64,000 bases of DNA from Pseudarthrobacter sp. W1I19 (GCF_030817835.1 NZ_JAUSZR010000001.1:4092001-4156000), one strand, 5' to 3'. Counted from the stretch's first letter, positions 1 through 8,595 are shown. The notes: generated from the sequence alone by a model not told the origin. A program made the numbers and translations.

Positions 1-254
1 ACGTCCACCAGGGGATCGGCGAACAGTTGCTCATAACCCGTCCCGGCGGAATTGTCGTAATAGCTGGCTTCGAAACCGTGCTCTTCAGCAAAGCCGCGGG
101 CAGAACCGGCGCTTCGCGAACTCACCGCATACAGCGCGGCATCCTCAAGGCAGGCGAGGTCGCGGGTTACGCGGTGGGCGATCCTGCCGGTGGCCACAAC
201 ACCCCACCGCAGGGGGCGCCCATTGTGGTCGGAACCTTCCTCCCCGGTGCCCAT
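1..254 (-). CDS. Gfo/Idh/MocA family oxidoreductase, N-terminal part (cut by window edge)
   Basis: The first 84 codons of a gene that runs off the left edge of the window. The visible protein contains WGVVATGRIAHRV at about residues 17-29, the GxGxxA-type NAD(P)-binding turn of the Gfo/Idh/MocA sugar dehydrogenase family, followed by the usual beta-alpha pattern (AVSSRS, then FAEEHG and YEQLFADPLVDV). Members oxidise or epimerise sugars and sugar derivatives in the cytoplasm. The ATG at 254-252 shares one base with the TGA of the LacI gene (TGATG), so the two are probably translationally coupled. It is the last visible gene of the sugar operon that starts at about 6105. The substrate cannot be told from this fragment. 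Confidence 0.85.
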   Translation of the reverse strand, partial: MGTGEEGSDHNGRPLRWGVVATGRIAHRVTRDLACLEDAALYAVSSRSAGSARGFAEEHGFEASYYDNSAGTGYEQLFADPLVD

Positions 255-1270
255 CAGGCGGACCCGCGGACCACGAGTGACGTGGGAATCTGTGTCACCC
301 GGTCCGGGTCCTTCCCCTCAATCAGGTTCACCAGGATTTCCGCCATTTTCTTTCCCATTTCGATAATTGGGTGATGCACCGTGGTGAGCTGCGGGTCCAC
401 GGAAACGGCGAACGAATCGTCGTCGAACCCCACCACGGCGACGTCCTGGGGTATCCGGAGTCCGCGTTCCTGCAGGGCCGTATAGGCACCGGCGGCCATT
501 TGGTCATTGGCGACGAACAGTCCGTCCACCGGCCGCCCGCTGCCCAGCAGGCGCCGCATCGCTTTGGCTCCGGAGGCGAGGGTGAAGTCCCCGTACTCCA
601 CCAAGGAATCATCCAGTCCGGCTTCCGCCAGGGCTTTTCGCCAGCCGTTGACGCGGTCAATGCCCGGCGGCATGTCCTGGGGGCCTGCGATGGTGGCGAT
701 GTTGCTCCGTCCCCGTTCGATCAGCAGCCGGGTTGCCCCTGCGGCTGCGGCCTCGTTGTCAACATCCACGTAGTAGCTGCCGCTTTCGCGCAGGGGCCGG
801 CCGGCGAAGACCATGGGGATGTAGTCGCCCAGGTGGGTCCAGGACGTGTCCCCGGCATGGTGGGACACCACCAGGGCCCCTGCCACGCTGCCGCCAAGCA
901 GGAAAGCCCGGGTCTTTTCCGGCTTGGCCTCGGAAGCAATCACCATGTTCAGGGTGTAGTCCGTGTCTGCCAAATACAGGGCCACACCCTGCACCACTGA
1001 GGCAAAGAACGGATCCGCGAAGACCTTGGACGTGGACTCCGGCACGATAAGGGTCACGGAGTTGGGCTTCCTGCTGGCCAGGGTACGGGCAGCCCGGTTG
1101 GGTGTGTAGTTCACGGCGAGAATGGCCTGCCGTACTTTGGCAGCGATGTCCTCATCCACGCTTGGCACATCATTAACCACCCGCGAGACGGTGGCGCGGG
1201 AAACGCCGGCCAGCGCTGCCACCATTTCAAGGGTGGGCGCCGGCCTGCTTGCGCTGGGGTCTTGCTTCAC
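254..1270 (-). CDS. LacI-family transcriptional repressor of the sugar operon
   Basis: A 338-residue regulator. Residues 13-60 form the LacI helix-turn-helix and hinge (LEMVAALAGVSRATVSRVVN, then YTPNRAARTLASRK). The rest is a periplasmic-binding-protein-like sensor domain, ending with the VVGFDDDSFA and LTTVHHP segments seen in sugar-responsive members. The start is a GTG with GGAG eight bases upstream. It lies 46 bases after the beta-glucosidase gene and overlaps the next gene by one base, so it is probably co-transcribed with the operon it controls. Its likely targets are the two identical palindromes at 6085-6098 and 6140-6153. The inducer is probably a sugar released from the transported oligosaccharide; this is inference. 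Confidence 0.92.
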   Translation of the reverse strand: MKQDPSASRPAPTLEMVAALAGVSRATVSRVVNDVPSVDEDIAAKVRQAILAVNYTPNRAARTLASRKPNSVTLIVPESTSKVFADPFFASVVQGVALYLADTDYTLNMVIASEAKPEKTRAFLLGGSVAGALVVSHHAGDTSWTHLGDYIPMVFAGRPLRESGSYYVDVDNEAAAAGATRLLIERGRSNIATIAGPQDMPPGIDRVNGWRKALAEAGLDDSLVEYGDFTLASGAKAMRRLLGSGRPVDGLFVANDQMAAGAYTALQERGLRIPQDVAVVGFDDDSFAVSVDPQLTTVHHPIIEMGKKMAEILVNLIEGKDPDRVTQIPTSLVVRGSA

Positions 1271-1316
1271 AATCTTCGCTCCGTGATCTAGCTGGCACTG
1301 GGCCGGGGATTTCAGT

Positions 1317-2759
1317 TTAGGCGGGCAGGGACACGGCGGGTCGCGGAACCTTCCGCTTCGCCGCGGCGATCAATCCGGCGTAGGCCTTCCCGCTGTCCTT
1401 GATGGTGCGTTCGAAGCTGCCGTAATCCACCCGGACAATCCCGAAACGTTTTCCATACCCCCACGACCATTCGAAGTTGTCCAGCAGGGACCAGACGAAG
1501 TAGCCGCGGATGTCCGCACCCTGGTCTATGGCTTCGCCGACGGCGGCCACGTGGTCCAGGATGAAGCTGGTCCGCTCCTCGTCGTGCACTGCGCCGCCGG
1601 CGTCCACCGTGTCCTCGTAGGCGGCGCCGTTCTCGGTGATGTACAGCGGCGGCAAGGACGGATACTCCTCGCCCAGCCGGACCAGCAGCTTGCGCAGGCC
1701 CTCCGGGTTCACTTCCCAGCCCATTGCTGTCCTCGGCAGCCCCCGGCTGGGGAACGCGATGTCCTCGGAGCCGATCCAGGGTGAGGCGCTGGGACGTTCG
1801 GCTCCGCCGGAGTGGCCGTCACTCCCGGCGGCGTCGGCGTGGCCGCTGATGAGGTCATCGTGGTAGTGGTTCACGCCCAGGAAGTCCAGGGGCGCGCTGA
1901 TGATTTCGAGATCGCCCGGACGGATCACATCCTGCAGGCCGAAGGGTGCCAGGTCCCGCAACGAATCCTCCGGGTAGCTTCCCCGCAGGATGGGGTCCAG
2001 GAAAATCCGGTTCTGCAGGGAGTCGAACCGCCGCGCGGCGTCGAGGTCCACCGGGTCCTGGCTGTCCCGCGGGATGGAATTGCTCAGGTTAAGGGTGATG
2101 CCTAACTGCTCAGCTCCACGGCTTCGCAGCGCTTTGACGGCCAGCCCGTGGGCCAGGTGCTGGTGGTGCACGGCGGCGATGGCAGCCGCGGGCTCCTGGC
2201 GGCCGGGCGCGTGGACCCCCGCCCCGTAGCCCAGCAGTGATGAACAGAAGGGTTCATTGAACGTGGTCCAGTGGCGGACCCGGTCCCCCAGCGCCGAATA
2301 CACGTCGTTTGCGTACTCAACGAACCGGTACGCGGTGTCCCGGTTGGCCCACCCGCCCTTCTCCTCAAGTGCTTGCGGCAGGTCCCAGTGGTAGAGGGTG
2401 AGCCAGGGCAGGATGCCTGCTTCGAGCAGCTCATCCACCAGCCGGGAGTAGAAGTCCAGCCCCTCGCGGTTCGCGGTCCTGTCTCCTGGACGGACCCGCG
2501 CCCAGCTGGTGGAGAACCGGTAGGAATCCAATCCCAGTTCCCTCATCAGCCGGACGTCCTGCGGCATCCGGTGATAGTGGTCCACCGCCTGCTCGAGGGT
2601 GTCACCACTGGCAATGGCGCCGGGGATCCTGGCGAAGTGGTCCCAAATGGAATCTTCCTTGCCGCCTTGGTGGCCGGCGCCCTCTACCTGGGCGGCCGCC
2701 GTCGCCGATCCCCAGAGGAATCCCTCGGGCCATTGCCGCTCGTACGTTGTGTGCTGCAT
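1317..2759 (-). CDS. Glycoside hydrolase family 1 beta-glucosidase
   Basis: A 480-residue enzyme of normal GH1 length. It has the N-terminal FLWGSATAAAQVEG signature (residues 14-27), the acid/base glutamate in TFNEP (E169) and the nucleophile glutamate in YITENG (E376), plus the late WSLLDNFEW motif that contacts the sugar. There is no signal peptide, so it acts in the cytoplasm on beta-linked di- or oligosaccharides brought in by the adjacent ABC transporter, releasing glucose or a related monosaccharide. The ATG at 2759 overlaps the TGA of the upstream permease by one base. The aglycone and linkage preference cannot be read from sequence alone. Confidence 0.95.
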   Translation of the reverse strand: MQHTTYERQWPEGFLWGSATAAAQVEGAGHQGGKEDSIWDHFARIPGAIASGDTLEQAVDHYHRMPQDVRLMRELGLDSYRFSTSWARVRPGDRTANREGLDFYSRLVDELLEAGILPWLTLYHWDLPQALEEKGGWANRDTAYRFVEYANDVYSALGDRVRHWTTFNEPFCSSLLGYGAGVHAPGRQEPAAAIAAVHHQHLAHGLAVKALRSRGAEQLGITLNLSNSIPRDSQDPVDLDAARRFDSLQNRIFLDPILRGSYPEDSLRDLAPFGLQDVIRPGDLEIISAPLDFLGVNHYHDDLISGHADAAGSDGHSGGAERPSASPWIGSEDIAFPSRGLPRTAMGWEVNPEGLRKLLVRLGEEYPSLPPLYITENGAAYEDTVDAGGAVHDEERTSFILDHVAAVGEAIDQGADIRGYFVWSLLDNFEWSWGYGKRFGIVRVDYGSFERTIKDSGKAYAGLIAAAKRKVPRPAVSLPA

Positions 2760-3679
2760 CAGCCCTTCACTGCTCCTTGCATGATTCCTGAGATAAGTTG
2801 TTTTCCTGCCAGGACAAAGAGCACCAGCAGCGGGAGGGTGGCCAGCACCGCGCCGGCGAGGACCACGGAGTAGTCCACGTAGCGCGCAGACTGCAGCTGG
2901 CTGAGCGCCGTCTGCAAAGTGGGGTTGCCGGCGTCGAGCACCAGCAGGGGCCAGAGGAAATCGGTCCAGGCCGTCATAAACGTGAAAAGGCCGAGGATGG
3001 CCATGGCGGGCCGCGCGGCCGGGATGGCGACGTGCCGGAAGGTGGAAATCATGCTGGCCCCGTCCATCCTGGCGGACTCGATCAATTCGTCCGGGATGAC
3101 GTCCACCAGGTACTGCCGCATAAAGAAGACGCCGAACGCCGTCACCAGGGTGGGCACCACCACGGCGCCGATTTCGCCTGTCCAGCCCAGGGTGCGCATC
3201 ACCATAAAGAGCGGAATGATGCCCAGCTGCGTGGGGATGGCCATGGTGGCCACCACCACCAGCATGAGCCCGTTCCGGCCCTTGAAGCGGAGCTTTGCGA
3301 AGGCGTAGCCGGCCAGGGTGGAGAAGCCCACCACCGAAACGGTAATGATGCAGGAAATCAGCACGCTGTTGCCCAGGGCGAGCCAAAAGGGAATGGTGTC
3401 GAAGACTTCGCCCACGTTGGTCCAGAAGTTTCCGCCTGGGAGCAATGGCGGCCAGGTCTCACTCAGGGCCTCATTGGACCGGCTGCCGATCACGGCGGAC
3501 CACCACAGCGGGTAGGCCGAGGACAGCAGGAACGCCAGGAGCAGGCCGTAGGTCAGGAACCCGGGCCTTTCTCCGGAACCGAGGAAGCGCTTGCCCGGTC
3601 GGGTGGAGGGGCGCGGCGCAGGTATTCCGGAAGTGCGGGATTCAGTGGGTGCGGGGGCTGCCTCTTCGATGGTGCTCAT
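2759..3679 (-). CDS. ABC sugar transporter permease, MalG-type
   Basis: A 306-residue inner-membrane permease with six predicted membrane segments. After a hydrophilic, Pro-rich N-terminus of about 40 residues come segments such as FLTYGLLLAFLLSSAYPLWW and ALGNSVLISCIITVSVVGFS. The EAA loop that contacts the ATPase is present as LIESARMDGASMISTFRHVAIPAARP. It pairs with the next gene to form the heterodimeric channel of a carbohydrate-uptake (CUT1) system. The ATG at 3679 overlaps the upstream stop by four bases (ATGA). No ATPase gene is in the operon, which is common for CUT1 systems that share an MsiK-like ATPase encoded elsewhere. Confidence 0.93.
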   Translation of the reverse strand: MSTIEEAAPAPTESRTSGIPAPRPSTRPGKRFLGSGERPGFLTYGLLLAFLLSSAYPLWWSAVIGSRSNEALSETWPPLLPGGNFWTNVGEVFDTIPFWLALGNSVLISCIITVSVVGFSTLAGYAFAKLRFKGRNGLMLVVVATMAIPTQLGIIPLFMVMRTLGWTGEIGAVVVPTLVTAFGVFFMRQYLVDVIPDELIESARMDGASMISTFRHVAIPAARPAMAILGLFTFMTAWTDFLWPLLVLDAGNPTLQTALSQLQSARYVDYSVVLAGAVLATLPLLVLFVLAGKQLISGIMQGAVKG

Positions 3680-4680
3680 CGCGTGGTCCTTTCGGCGCGT
3701 CGCCGGGCAGCCCGGGAGGGTTTGGCGGCGTCTGCGGTGGCGATCCGCCGGGAGATGAGGTAGTTGACCAGACCGAACAGCACGATGATCAGAAAAAGGA
3801 GCCAGGCGATGGTGGATGCCTTGCCGAAGTTCTGGCGTTGGAAGGCCATTTCCCAGAGGTACAGCACGGTGGTCTGGAATTGCCGCTGGGATCCGCCGGC
3901 GGTGGCGGGATCGAACAGGCGCGGCTCGGTGAAGATCTGCAGCCCCCCGATGGTGGACGTAATGACCACAAACACCATGGTGGGCCGGATGCTGGGCAGG
4001 GTGATGCTGAAGAACCGGCGTACCGCTCCGGCCCCGTCCAGGGCGGCGGACTCGTAGAGGTCGCGGGGAACGGCCTGCATGGCGGCAAGCAGGATCAGCG
4101 CGTTGTAGCCGGTCCAGCGCCAGTTCACCATGGTGGCGATGGCGATGTGGCTGGGCAGGGTTTCGCTTTTCCACATCACGGGGTCCAGGCCGAAATTGCC
4201 CAGGACGTTGTTGATCAGGCCGTACTGTTCACCGAACATGTTGGTGAAGATCATGGCCACTGCCACCGGCGTCACGATGTAGGGCAGGAGGACGCTCATC
4301 CGCCAGAAGGTCCTGGCCCGGAGGTTCTGGTCAAGCATCGCGGCCAGGAAGAGCGCGATGGCGAGCTGCGGGATGGCGGAGAGCAGGAAGATGCTCACCG
4401 TGTTGAACAGGGAGTTCCAGAAGAAGCGGTCCTGCAGGACTTCCACGAAGTTTTGCAGCCCAATGAAGTCCCCCTGGCCCTTGAGCAGGTGCCAGTCGAA
4501 GAGGCTCACCACGAAGGTGTAGACCAGCGGAAAGAGCCCCACGAGGGCGAAGAGGATAAAGAACGGGGCGACGTACAGGTAGGGCGATGCTTTGACGTCG
4601 AAGACGTTCAGCCGCTGCTTCCAGGTGGGTTTTGGTTTGATGGCCGCGGGTTTGGCGGCGCGGTTCAGGGTGGTTGTCAT
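3676..4680 (-). CDS. ABC sugar transporter permease, MalF/UgpA-type
   Basis: A 334-residue permease with about six membrane segments, beginning with LYVAPFFILFALVGLFPLVY at about residues 35-54. The EAA loop is DLYESAALDGAGAVRRFFSITLPSIRP, close to the CUT1 consensus. It forms the uptake channel with the MalG-type partner, with which it overlaps by four bases. The ATG start has GGAGGG about nine bases upstream. The gene is separated from the binding-protein gene by 57 bases that contain a hairpin. Its cytoplasmic N-terminus is rich in Lys and Pro, which is normal for this family. Confidence 0.93.
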   Translation of the reverse strand: MTTTLNRAAKPAAIKPKPTWKQRLNVFDVKASPYLYVAPFFILFALVGLFPLVYTFVVSLFDWHLLKGQGDFIGLQNFVEVLQDRFFWNSLFNTVSIFLLSAIPQLAIALFLAAMLDQNLRARTFWRMSVLLPYIVTPVAVAMIFTNMFGEQYGLINNVLGNFGLDPVMWKSETLPSHIAIATMVNWRWTGYNALILLAAMQAVPRDLYESAALDGAGAVRRFFSITLPSIRPTMVFVVITSTIGGLQIFTEPRLFDPATAGGSQRQFQTTVLYLWEMAFQRQNFGKASTIAWLLFLIIVLFGLVNYLISRRIATADAAKPSRAARRRAERTTR

Positions 4681-4700
4681 GGGCTCTTGCCCTCCATCGG

Positions 4701-4724
4701 GGGGCCTCCCTTCCGGAAGGCCCC
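4701..4724 (-). promoter_or_regulatory. Intercistronic hairpin after the binding-protein gene
   Basis: GGGGCCT (4701-4707) pairs with AGGCCCC (4718-4724) around the self-complementary TTCCGGAA. Hairpins at this position, just after the binding-protein gene and before the permease genes, often act as partial terminators or mRNA stabilisers so that binding protein is made in excess. There is no T-run, so full termination is unlikely. Confidence 0.6.
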
Positions 4725-4737
4725 GCAGCGGGTGGTG

Positions 4738-6051
4738 CTAGTTGTTTACGACCAGGTCGTTGAGGAGGGTCAGCGCTTCGGACCAGGCCTTGTCAGCATT
4801 GGCCGAGCCGCCGTCGAGCATTTTCAGGGCCGGGCCAAACACGTTCTCCTGGATGACGGAATCGTCGGGCCCCTTGAACTGGGCCACCACTCCCTTAGCG
4901 CGGTTGGCGAGGATAACGCCGGTGGGGGCGTTGTTGAACAGCACGTTGGGGGTGGCGTCCGCTACGAGCTTCTCCTGTGCCTTGAGGGTGCTGGGGAAGT
5001 TATTGGCAGCGGCCGACTGCTTGACCTGCTGCTCAGGCGCGGTCAGCCAGGCGGCGAGCTTGGCAGCTTCTGCCGGGTGTTTGGAGGTCTTGGGCACGGA
5101 GAGGAAAGCGCCGCCCCAGTTGGAGGCCCCGCCCGGGAAGACATCGGCGAAGTCCCAGCCACTGTCCGCGCCGCCGCCTGCTGATTCAAGCTGGCCCTTG
5201 ATAGTGCCCAGCATCCAGCCGGGGCAGACGAAGGTGGCGAAGGAGCCGTCAGTGAACGCCTTGCCGGTGCCCCAGTCAAACTGGGTCTGGTTGGCGGACA
5301 GACCGGCCGCCGTTCCGGCCGCCAGCAACTCGAATTTGGCTTTCATCTCCGCGTTGCCGTCAATGTTCAGCTTTCCGTCCTTGGTGTAGTACCCCTCCTC
5401 CATCTGGTTGACCATGGAGTTCCAGACGAAGCCGGACTGGTCATACCAGGCCTTGCCGGTGGCCGCTTTGTACTGCTCGCCGAGCTTGAAATAGGTCTCC
5501 CAGGTGGCGTCCTCGCCGCCGAACAGCTTCGCTACCGATTCGCGGTCCTTCGGCAGGCCGGCAGCCTCAAACAGTTTGCCGTTGTAGCAGAGGCCCTGCG
5601 GTCCGATGTCTGTCCCGTATCCGATGACGCGGCCGTCCGGATCGGTGCCCTGCTTGAACTTCCAGTCGACCCAGTTGTCCTTGATGTCCGCTGCCCCGTG
5701 CTCGTTCAGGTCCACGAACTGGTCCGAGACTTCCATGATGGATCCGAGCCAGCCTTCCTCGATGGCCACCACGTCGCTGAGGCCTGAGCCGGCAGCAAGT
5801 TTCGTGAACGCGTCGGTGCGGGCGTTGGCTCCGCGGTCGATGTTCGTGGCCTTGATCTTGATTCCGGGGTTGGCCTGCTCGTATTCACCGTAGAGATCGT
5901 CGTAACCGAAGGTTCCGAAGGTGGTGACCGTGAGTTCCACGGGGTTGTCTGCGCTTGCTGCCTGTTCTTTGCTGCTGCTGCAGCCGGTGGCCATGAGGGC
6001 CAGTGCCGCTGCGCCCGCAATTGCGGCCGCGGTATGTCGTGCGAATTTCAA
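4738..6051 (-). CDS. ABC transporter sugar-binding lipoprotein (extracellular)
   Basis: A 437-residue solute-binding protein of the carbohydrate (CUT1, cluster B) type. The N-terminus is a lipoprotein signal peptide with hydrophobic core AAIAGAAALALM and lipobox LMATGC (lipidated Cys24), so the protein is anchored outside the membrane and delivers sugar to the two permeases. The body has typical family segments (TVTTFGTFGYDDL, WGGAFLSVPKTSKHPAEAAKLAAWLTAP). I place the start at TTG 6051 because AAAGGAG lies five bases before it. The GTG at 6057 would put the Shine-Dalgarno directly against the start codon. It is the first gene of the operon and sits 34 bases downstream of the proximal operator. 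Confidence 0.92.
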   Translation of the reverse strand: MKFARHTAAAIAGAAALALMATGCSSSKEQAASADNPVELTVTTFGTFGYDDLYGEYEQANPGIKIKATNIDRGANARTDAFTKLAAGSGLSDVVAIEEGWLGSIMEVSDQFVDLNEHGAADIKDNWVDWKFKQGTDPDGRVIGYGTDIGPQGLCYNGKLFEAAGLPKDRESVAKLFGGEDATWETYFKLGEQYKAATGKAWYDQSGFVWNSMVNQMEEGYYTKDGKLNIDGNAEMKAKFELLAAGTAAGLSANQTQFDWGTGKAFTDGSFATFVCPGWMLGTIKGQLESAGGGADSGWDFADVFPGGASNWGGAFLSVPKTSKHPAEAAKLAAWLTAPEQQVKQSAAANNFPSTLKAQEKLVADATPNVLFNNAPTGVILANRAKGVVAQFKGPDDSVIQENVFGPALKMLDGGSANADKAWSEALTLLNDLVVNN

Positions 6052-6084
6052 GGTCACTCCTTTGTGGGGGAACTACCGGCGCTG

Positions 6085-6098
6085 AGAGAGCGCTCTCT
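6085..6098. promoter_or_regulatory. LacI-type operator O1 (downstream of promoter)
   Basis: AGAGAGCGCTCTCT is a perfect 14-bp palindrome with the central CG pair typical of LacI-family operators. It begins about 7 bases after the predicted transcription start of the sugar operon, so a bound repressor would block elongation or open-complex formation. Confidence 0.82.
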
Positions 6099-6111
6099 GG
6101 CAAGTTCCTCA

Positions 6112-6140
6112 ACTGTAGAGGTGGCGCAGATCACTGTCAA
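6112..6140 (-). promoter_or_regulatory. Sigma-70-type promoter of the sugar operon
   Basis: On the minus strand TTGACA (6140-6135) is followed after 17 bases by TACAGT (6117-6112). The -35 box matches the vegetative consensus fully and the -10 box fits TANNNT. Transcription should start near 6105. Both flanks carry the identical LacI-type palindrome. Confidence 0.75.
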
Positions 6141-6153
6141 GAGAGCGCTCTCT
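6140..6153. promoter_or_regulatory. LacI-type operator O2 (at the upstream edge of the -35 box)
   Basis: A second, identical copy of AGAGAGCGCTCTCT, 55 bp from the first copy and sharing one base with the -35 hexamer. The pair fits repression by steric block plus a short DNA loop. It also lies about 110 bases upstream of radA. Confidence 0.82.
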
Positions 6154-6265
6154 CGCCATCCCTTTTTCGCGAGTCGGCTGGGCCCACGCCCGCAGGCAGC
6201 CAGCGCGGCCGGGCGAGGTAAGCATGTGGATGGGATTGTCCGTGGCCGCCATTAGGGTTGAACGC

Positions 6266-7639
6266 ATGGCAACAAAGACTTCCCGGGCGTCCAAGGCGCC
6301 CGCCTACAAGTGCGCCGAGTGCGGCTGGACCACCGTCAAGTGGGTGGGGCGCTGCGGTGAGTGCCAGGCGTGGGGCACCGTTGAGGAAACGGGCGCCGCG
6401 GTCGCGCGTACGACGGCGGCCGCAACAGTCCTCGAGCCGGCCCGCCGGATTGCCGAGGTGGACGCCACCACGGCTGCTTTCCTGCCCACAGGCGTCGATG
6501 AACTGGACCGTGTGCTGGGCGGCGGCCTGGTACCGGGCGCGGTCATCCTGCTGGCAGGCGAACCCGGCGTCGGAAAGTCCACGCTGCTCCTGGACGTCGC
6601 TGCGAAATTCGCACGCACCGCCCAGGACGTGCTGTATGTGACCGGTGAGGAGTCCGCCGCGCAGGTGAAGCTGCGCGCGGAGCGGATCGACGCCGTCGCG
6701 GAATCCCTGTACCTGTCCGCCGAAACGGACTTGGGCCAGGCCCTGGGGCAGGTGGAAAAGATCGAGCCGCGGCTCCTGATCGTGGACTCGGTCCAGACCC
6801 TCAGCAGCGCCGACGTTGACGGCAGCGCGGGCGGCGTCTCGCAGGTGCGGGAGGTAGCGGCGTCCATCATCGCGGCGGCAAAACGGCGGAACATGACCAC
6901 CTTGCTGGTGGGCCACGTGACCAAGGACGGTTCCATCGCCGGGCCCCGGCTGCTGGAGCACCTGGTGGATGTGGTGTGCCAGTTCGAGGGCGAACGGCAT
7001 TCGCGCCTGCGGCTGCTCCGCGCCGTTAAGAACCGCTACGGGCCTACCGACGATGTGGGCTGCTTCGACCTGAACGAGAACGGCATCGAAGGCCTCGCCG
7101 ATCCCAGCGGGCTGTTTGTCAGCCGCACCAAGGAACCGGTCTCGGGCACCTGCATCACCGTGACTATGGAGGGCCGGCGTCCGCTGCTGGCGGAGGTGCA
7201 GTCGCTGCTGGCCGAGAGCCCCAACTCACAGCCGCGCCGGGCCACCAGCGGGCTGGACAGTTCCCGGGTCTCCATGCTCCTGGCCGTGCTGCAGCAGCGC
7301 GCGGGGACACTGCTGCACAAGGACGACTCCTATGTGGCCACGGTGGGCGGGGTGAAGCTCAGCGAGCCCGCCACGGATCTTGCGGTCGCCCTTGCCGTCG
7401 CGTCGGCCAAGGCCCGCAAACCCCTCCCGATCCGTTTGATTGCCTTCGGCGAAGTCGGGCTGGCCGGCGAAGTCCGCCCGGTTCCGGGCATCAACCAGCG
7501 GATCCAGGAGGCCCACCGCCTCGGGTTTACCCATGCCGTCGTCCCGGCAAGCCATGCCGGCCCTGGCCCCGTCCCTGCGGGTTTTTCGGTCCGGGAAGTG
7601 GAACACCTGACGGAGGCCCTGAGCCTGTTGATCGGCTAG
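6266..7639 (+). CDS. radA: DNA repair protein RadA
   Basis: A 457-residue RadA/Sms. It has the N-terminal zinc finger CAEC...CGEC (Cys16, 19, 30, 33), a RecA-like ATPase with Walker A GEPGVGKST (98-106), the RadA-specific KNRYG motif (255-259), and a C-terminal Lon-protease-like domain (SSRVSMLLAVLQQRAG to VREVEHL). RadA is a DnaB-like helicase that helps branch migration and strand exchange in recombinational repair. I chose ATG 6266 because homologues begin just before the zinc finger. No Shine-Dalgarno is visible, but TAGGGT at 6253-6258 ends seven bases before the ATG, which suggests a leaderless transcript. In many actinobacteria radA sits next to disA; here disA is 16 kb away. Confidence 0.95.
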   Translation: MATKTSRASKAPAYKCAECGWTTVKWVGRCGECQAWGTVEETGAAVARTTAAATVLEPARRIAEVDATTAAFLPTGVDELDRVLGGGLVPGAVILLAGEPGVGKSTLLLDVAAKFARTAQDVLYVTGEESAAQVKLRAERIDAVAESLYLSAETDLGQALGQVEKIEPRLLIVDSVQTLSSADVDGSAGGVSQVREVAASIIAAAKRRNMTTLLVGHVTKDGSIAGPRLLEHLVDVVCQFEGERHSRLRLLRAVKNRYGPTDDVGCFDLNENGIEGLADPSGLFVSRTKEPVSGTCITVTMEGRRPLLAEVQSLLAESPNSQPRRATSGLDSSRVSMLLAVLQQRAGTLLHKDDSYVATVGGVKLSEPATDLAVALAVASAKARKPLPIRLIAFGEVGLAGEVRPVPGINQRIQEAHRLGFTHAVVPASHAGPGPVPAGFSVREVEHLTEALSLLIG

Positions 7640-7640
7640 C

Positions 7641-7658
7641 GCCTGCCGATTGGCAGGC
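7641..7658. terminator. Bidirectional hairpin between radA and the small convergent gene
   Basis: GCCTGCC (7641-7647) and GGCAGGC (7652-7658) form a perfect 7-bp stem with a GATT loop, one base after the radA stop. The two flanking genes converge here. Confidence 0.6.
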
Positions 7659-7680
7659 CCGTTGGCCCCGTCTGGCGTGT

Positions 7681-7956
7681 TCAGTGCTGGCCGTGCTGCG
7701 GCAATGCGTCGGGGTCGTCCCGGTGGGAGTTAAGGAGCCAGCCGGAAACGTCGCTGCGCAGCACCAGCAACGGACCGCCGGTGGCACTGACATTTCCGTT
7801 GGGCACGTAATAGCCGCGGCCGGAACCAGGACCCCCGGCCGCGCGGTCCAGTGCATCAACCAGATGGCGCGGGAGGTGGCCCTGCGGACCAAGGCTGCGA
7901 AGCTCATCAAGTTCTTCCGGCGTAAGCCGTCCCAAAACCTCAGCAATATTGGCCAT
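7681..7956 (-). CDS. Small hypothetical protein (91 aa)
   Basis: Starts at ATG 7956 with GAAGGGACC upstream and ends 41 bases from radA. The N-terminus (MANIAEVLGRLTPEELDELRSLGPQGHLPRHLVDALDRAA) is amphipathic and predicted helical. It is followed by a Gly-rich turn and a short YYVPNG...LLVLRSDVSGWLL segment that looks like beta strands. No signal peptide or membrane segment is visible. I recognise no named domain. It is transcribed divergently from the Nudix gene, with 117 bases between them that must carry both promoters. Confidence 0.65.
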   Translation of the reverse strand: MANIAEVLGRLTPEELDELRSLGPQGHLPRHLVDALDRAAGGPGSGRGYYVPNGNVSATGGPLLVLRSDVSGWLLNSHRDDPDALPQHGQH

Positions 7957-8073
7957 GACCGGTCCCTTCGAGGAAAGTGCCTGAAGGAATAACCTAAAGC
8001 AGGGCCGTGAACTGCCGGTTAACGCTGGACGACGAATTCGCTTCTTTTCAAATGCTGCTGGAATGGAGGACAC

Positions 8074-8595
8074 ATGCCGGTCCGAAGCGCAGGAATCCTC
8101 CTGTACAGGCTGGGCACAACGCCCGGGCCTGACGCCGGTCAAGAGCCAGGCAGCACACCCGGTGTTTCCGACGAGCTGCAGGTGTGGATTGCCCACATGG
8201 GCGGCCCGTTCTGGATCCGCAAGGACGCGCACGCCTGGTCCATTCCCAAAGGCGAGTACACGGAGGACGAGGATCCGCTGGCGGCCGCCCTTCGGGAGTT
8301 CGCCGAGGAAATGGGAACTCCCGCACCCGCTGCTGACTACGAACACCTCGGCGAATTCCGCCAGCCCTCCGGCAAAATCATCACCGTGTACGCGGCCGAG
8401 CAGGACTTCCAGCCGGAACGCATCCAGAGCAATACCTTCCCAATGGAATGGCCCAAGGGTTCAGGCCGGATCCAGCACTTTCCCGAAATCGACGACGCCC
8501 GCTGGTTCGCGGAGCCGGAGGCAAGGCTCAAGCTGGTGAAAGGCCAGGTCCAGGTCCTGGACGCCCTCGCCGTACGTGTTCACGCCCGGTCGTGA
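8074..8595 (+). CDS. Nudix hydrolase
   Basis: A 173-residue protein with an intact Nudix box at residues 60-82: G60, E65 or E66, and REFAEEMG with the metal-binding glutamates of the REUXEE core. The preceding WSIPKGE motif is the normal lead-in of housecleaning Nudix enzymes. Family members hydrolyse nucleoside diphosphates linked to another moiety. The C-terminal ARWFAEPEARLKLVKGQ segment resembles the MutT/YfcD-like NTP pyrophosphohydrolase group. Residues 18-35 form a Gly/Pro-rich insertion between the first strands. A terminator-like hairpin follows at 8640. The substrate is not deducible. Confidence 0.9.
   Translation: MPVRSAGILLYRLGTTPGPDAGQEPGSTPGVSDELQVWIAHMGGPFWIRKDAHAWSIPKGEYTEDEDPLAAALREFAEEMGTPAPAADYEHLGEFRQPSGKIITVYAAEQDFQPERIQSNTFPMEWPKGSGRIQHFPEIDDARWFAEPEARLKLVKGQVQVLDALAVRVHARS

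Noticed and set aside
1271..1316. LacI operator in front of the lacI gene itself
   Set aside because: No palindrome like that at 6085 or 6140 is present; the gene is probably read from the operon promoter.
3445..5184. Long plus-strand frame across the ABC permease genes
   Set aside because: Antisense shadow; both permeases and the binding protein are clear on the minus strand.
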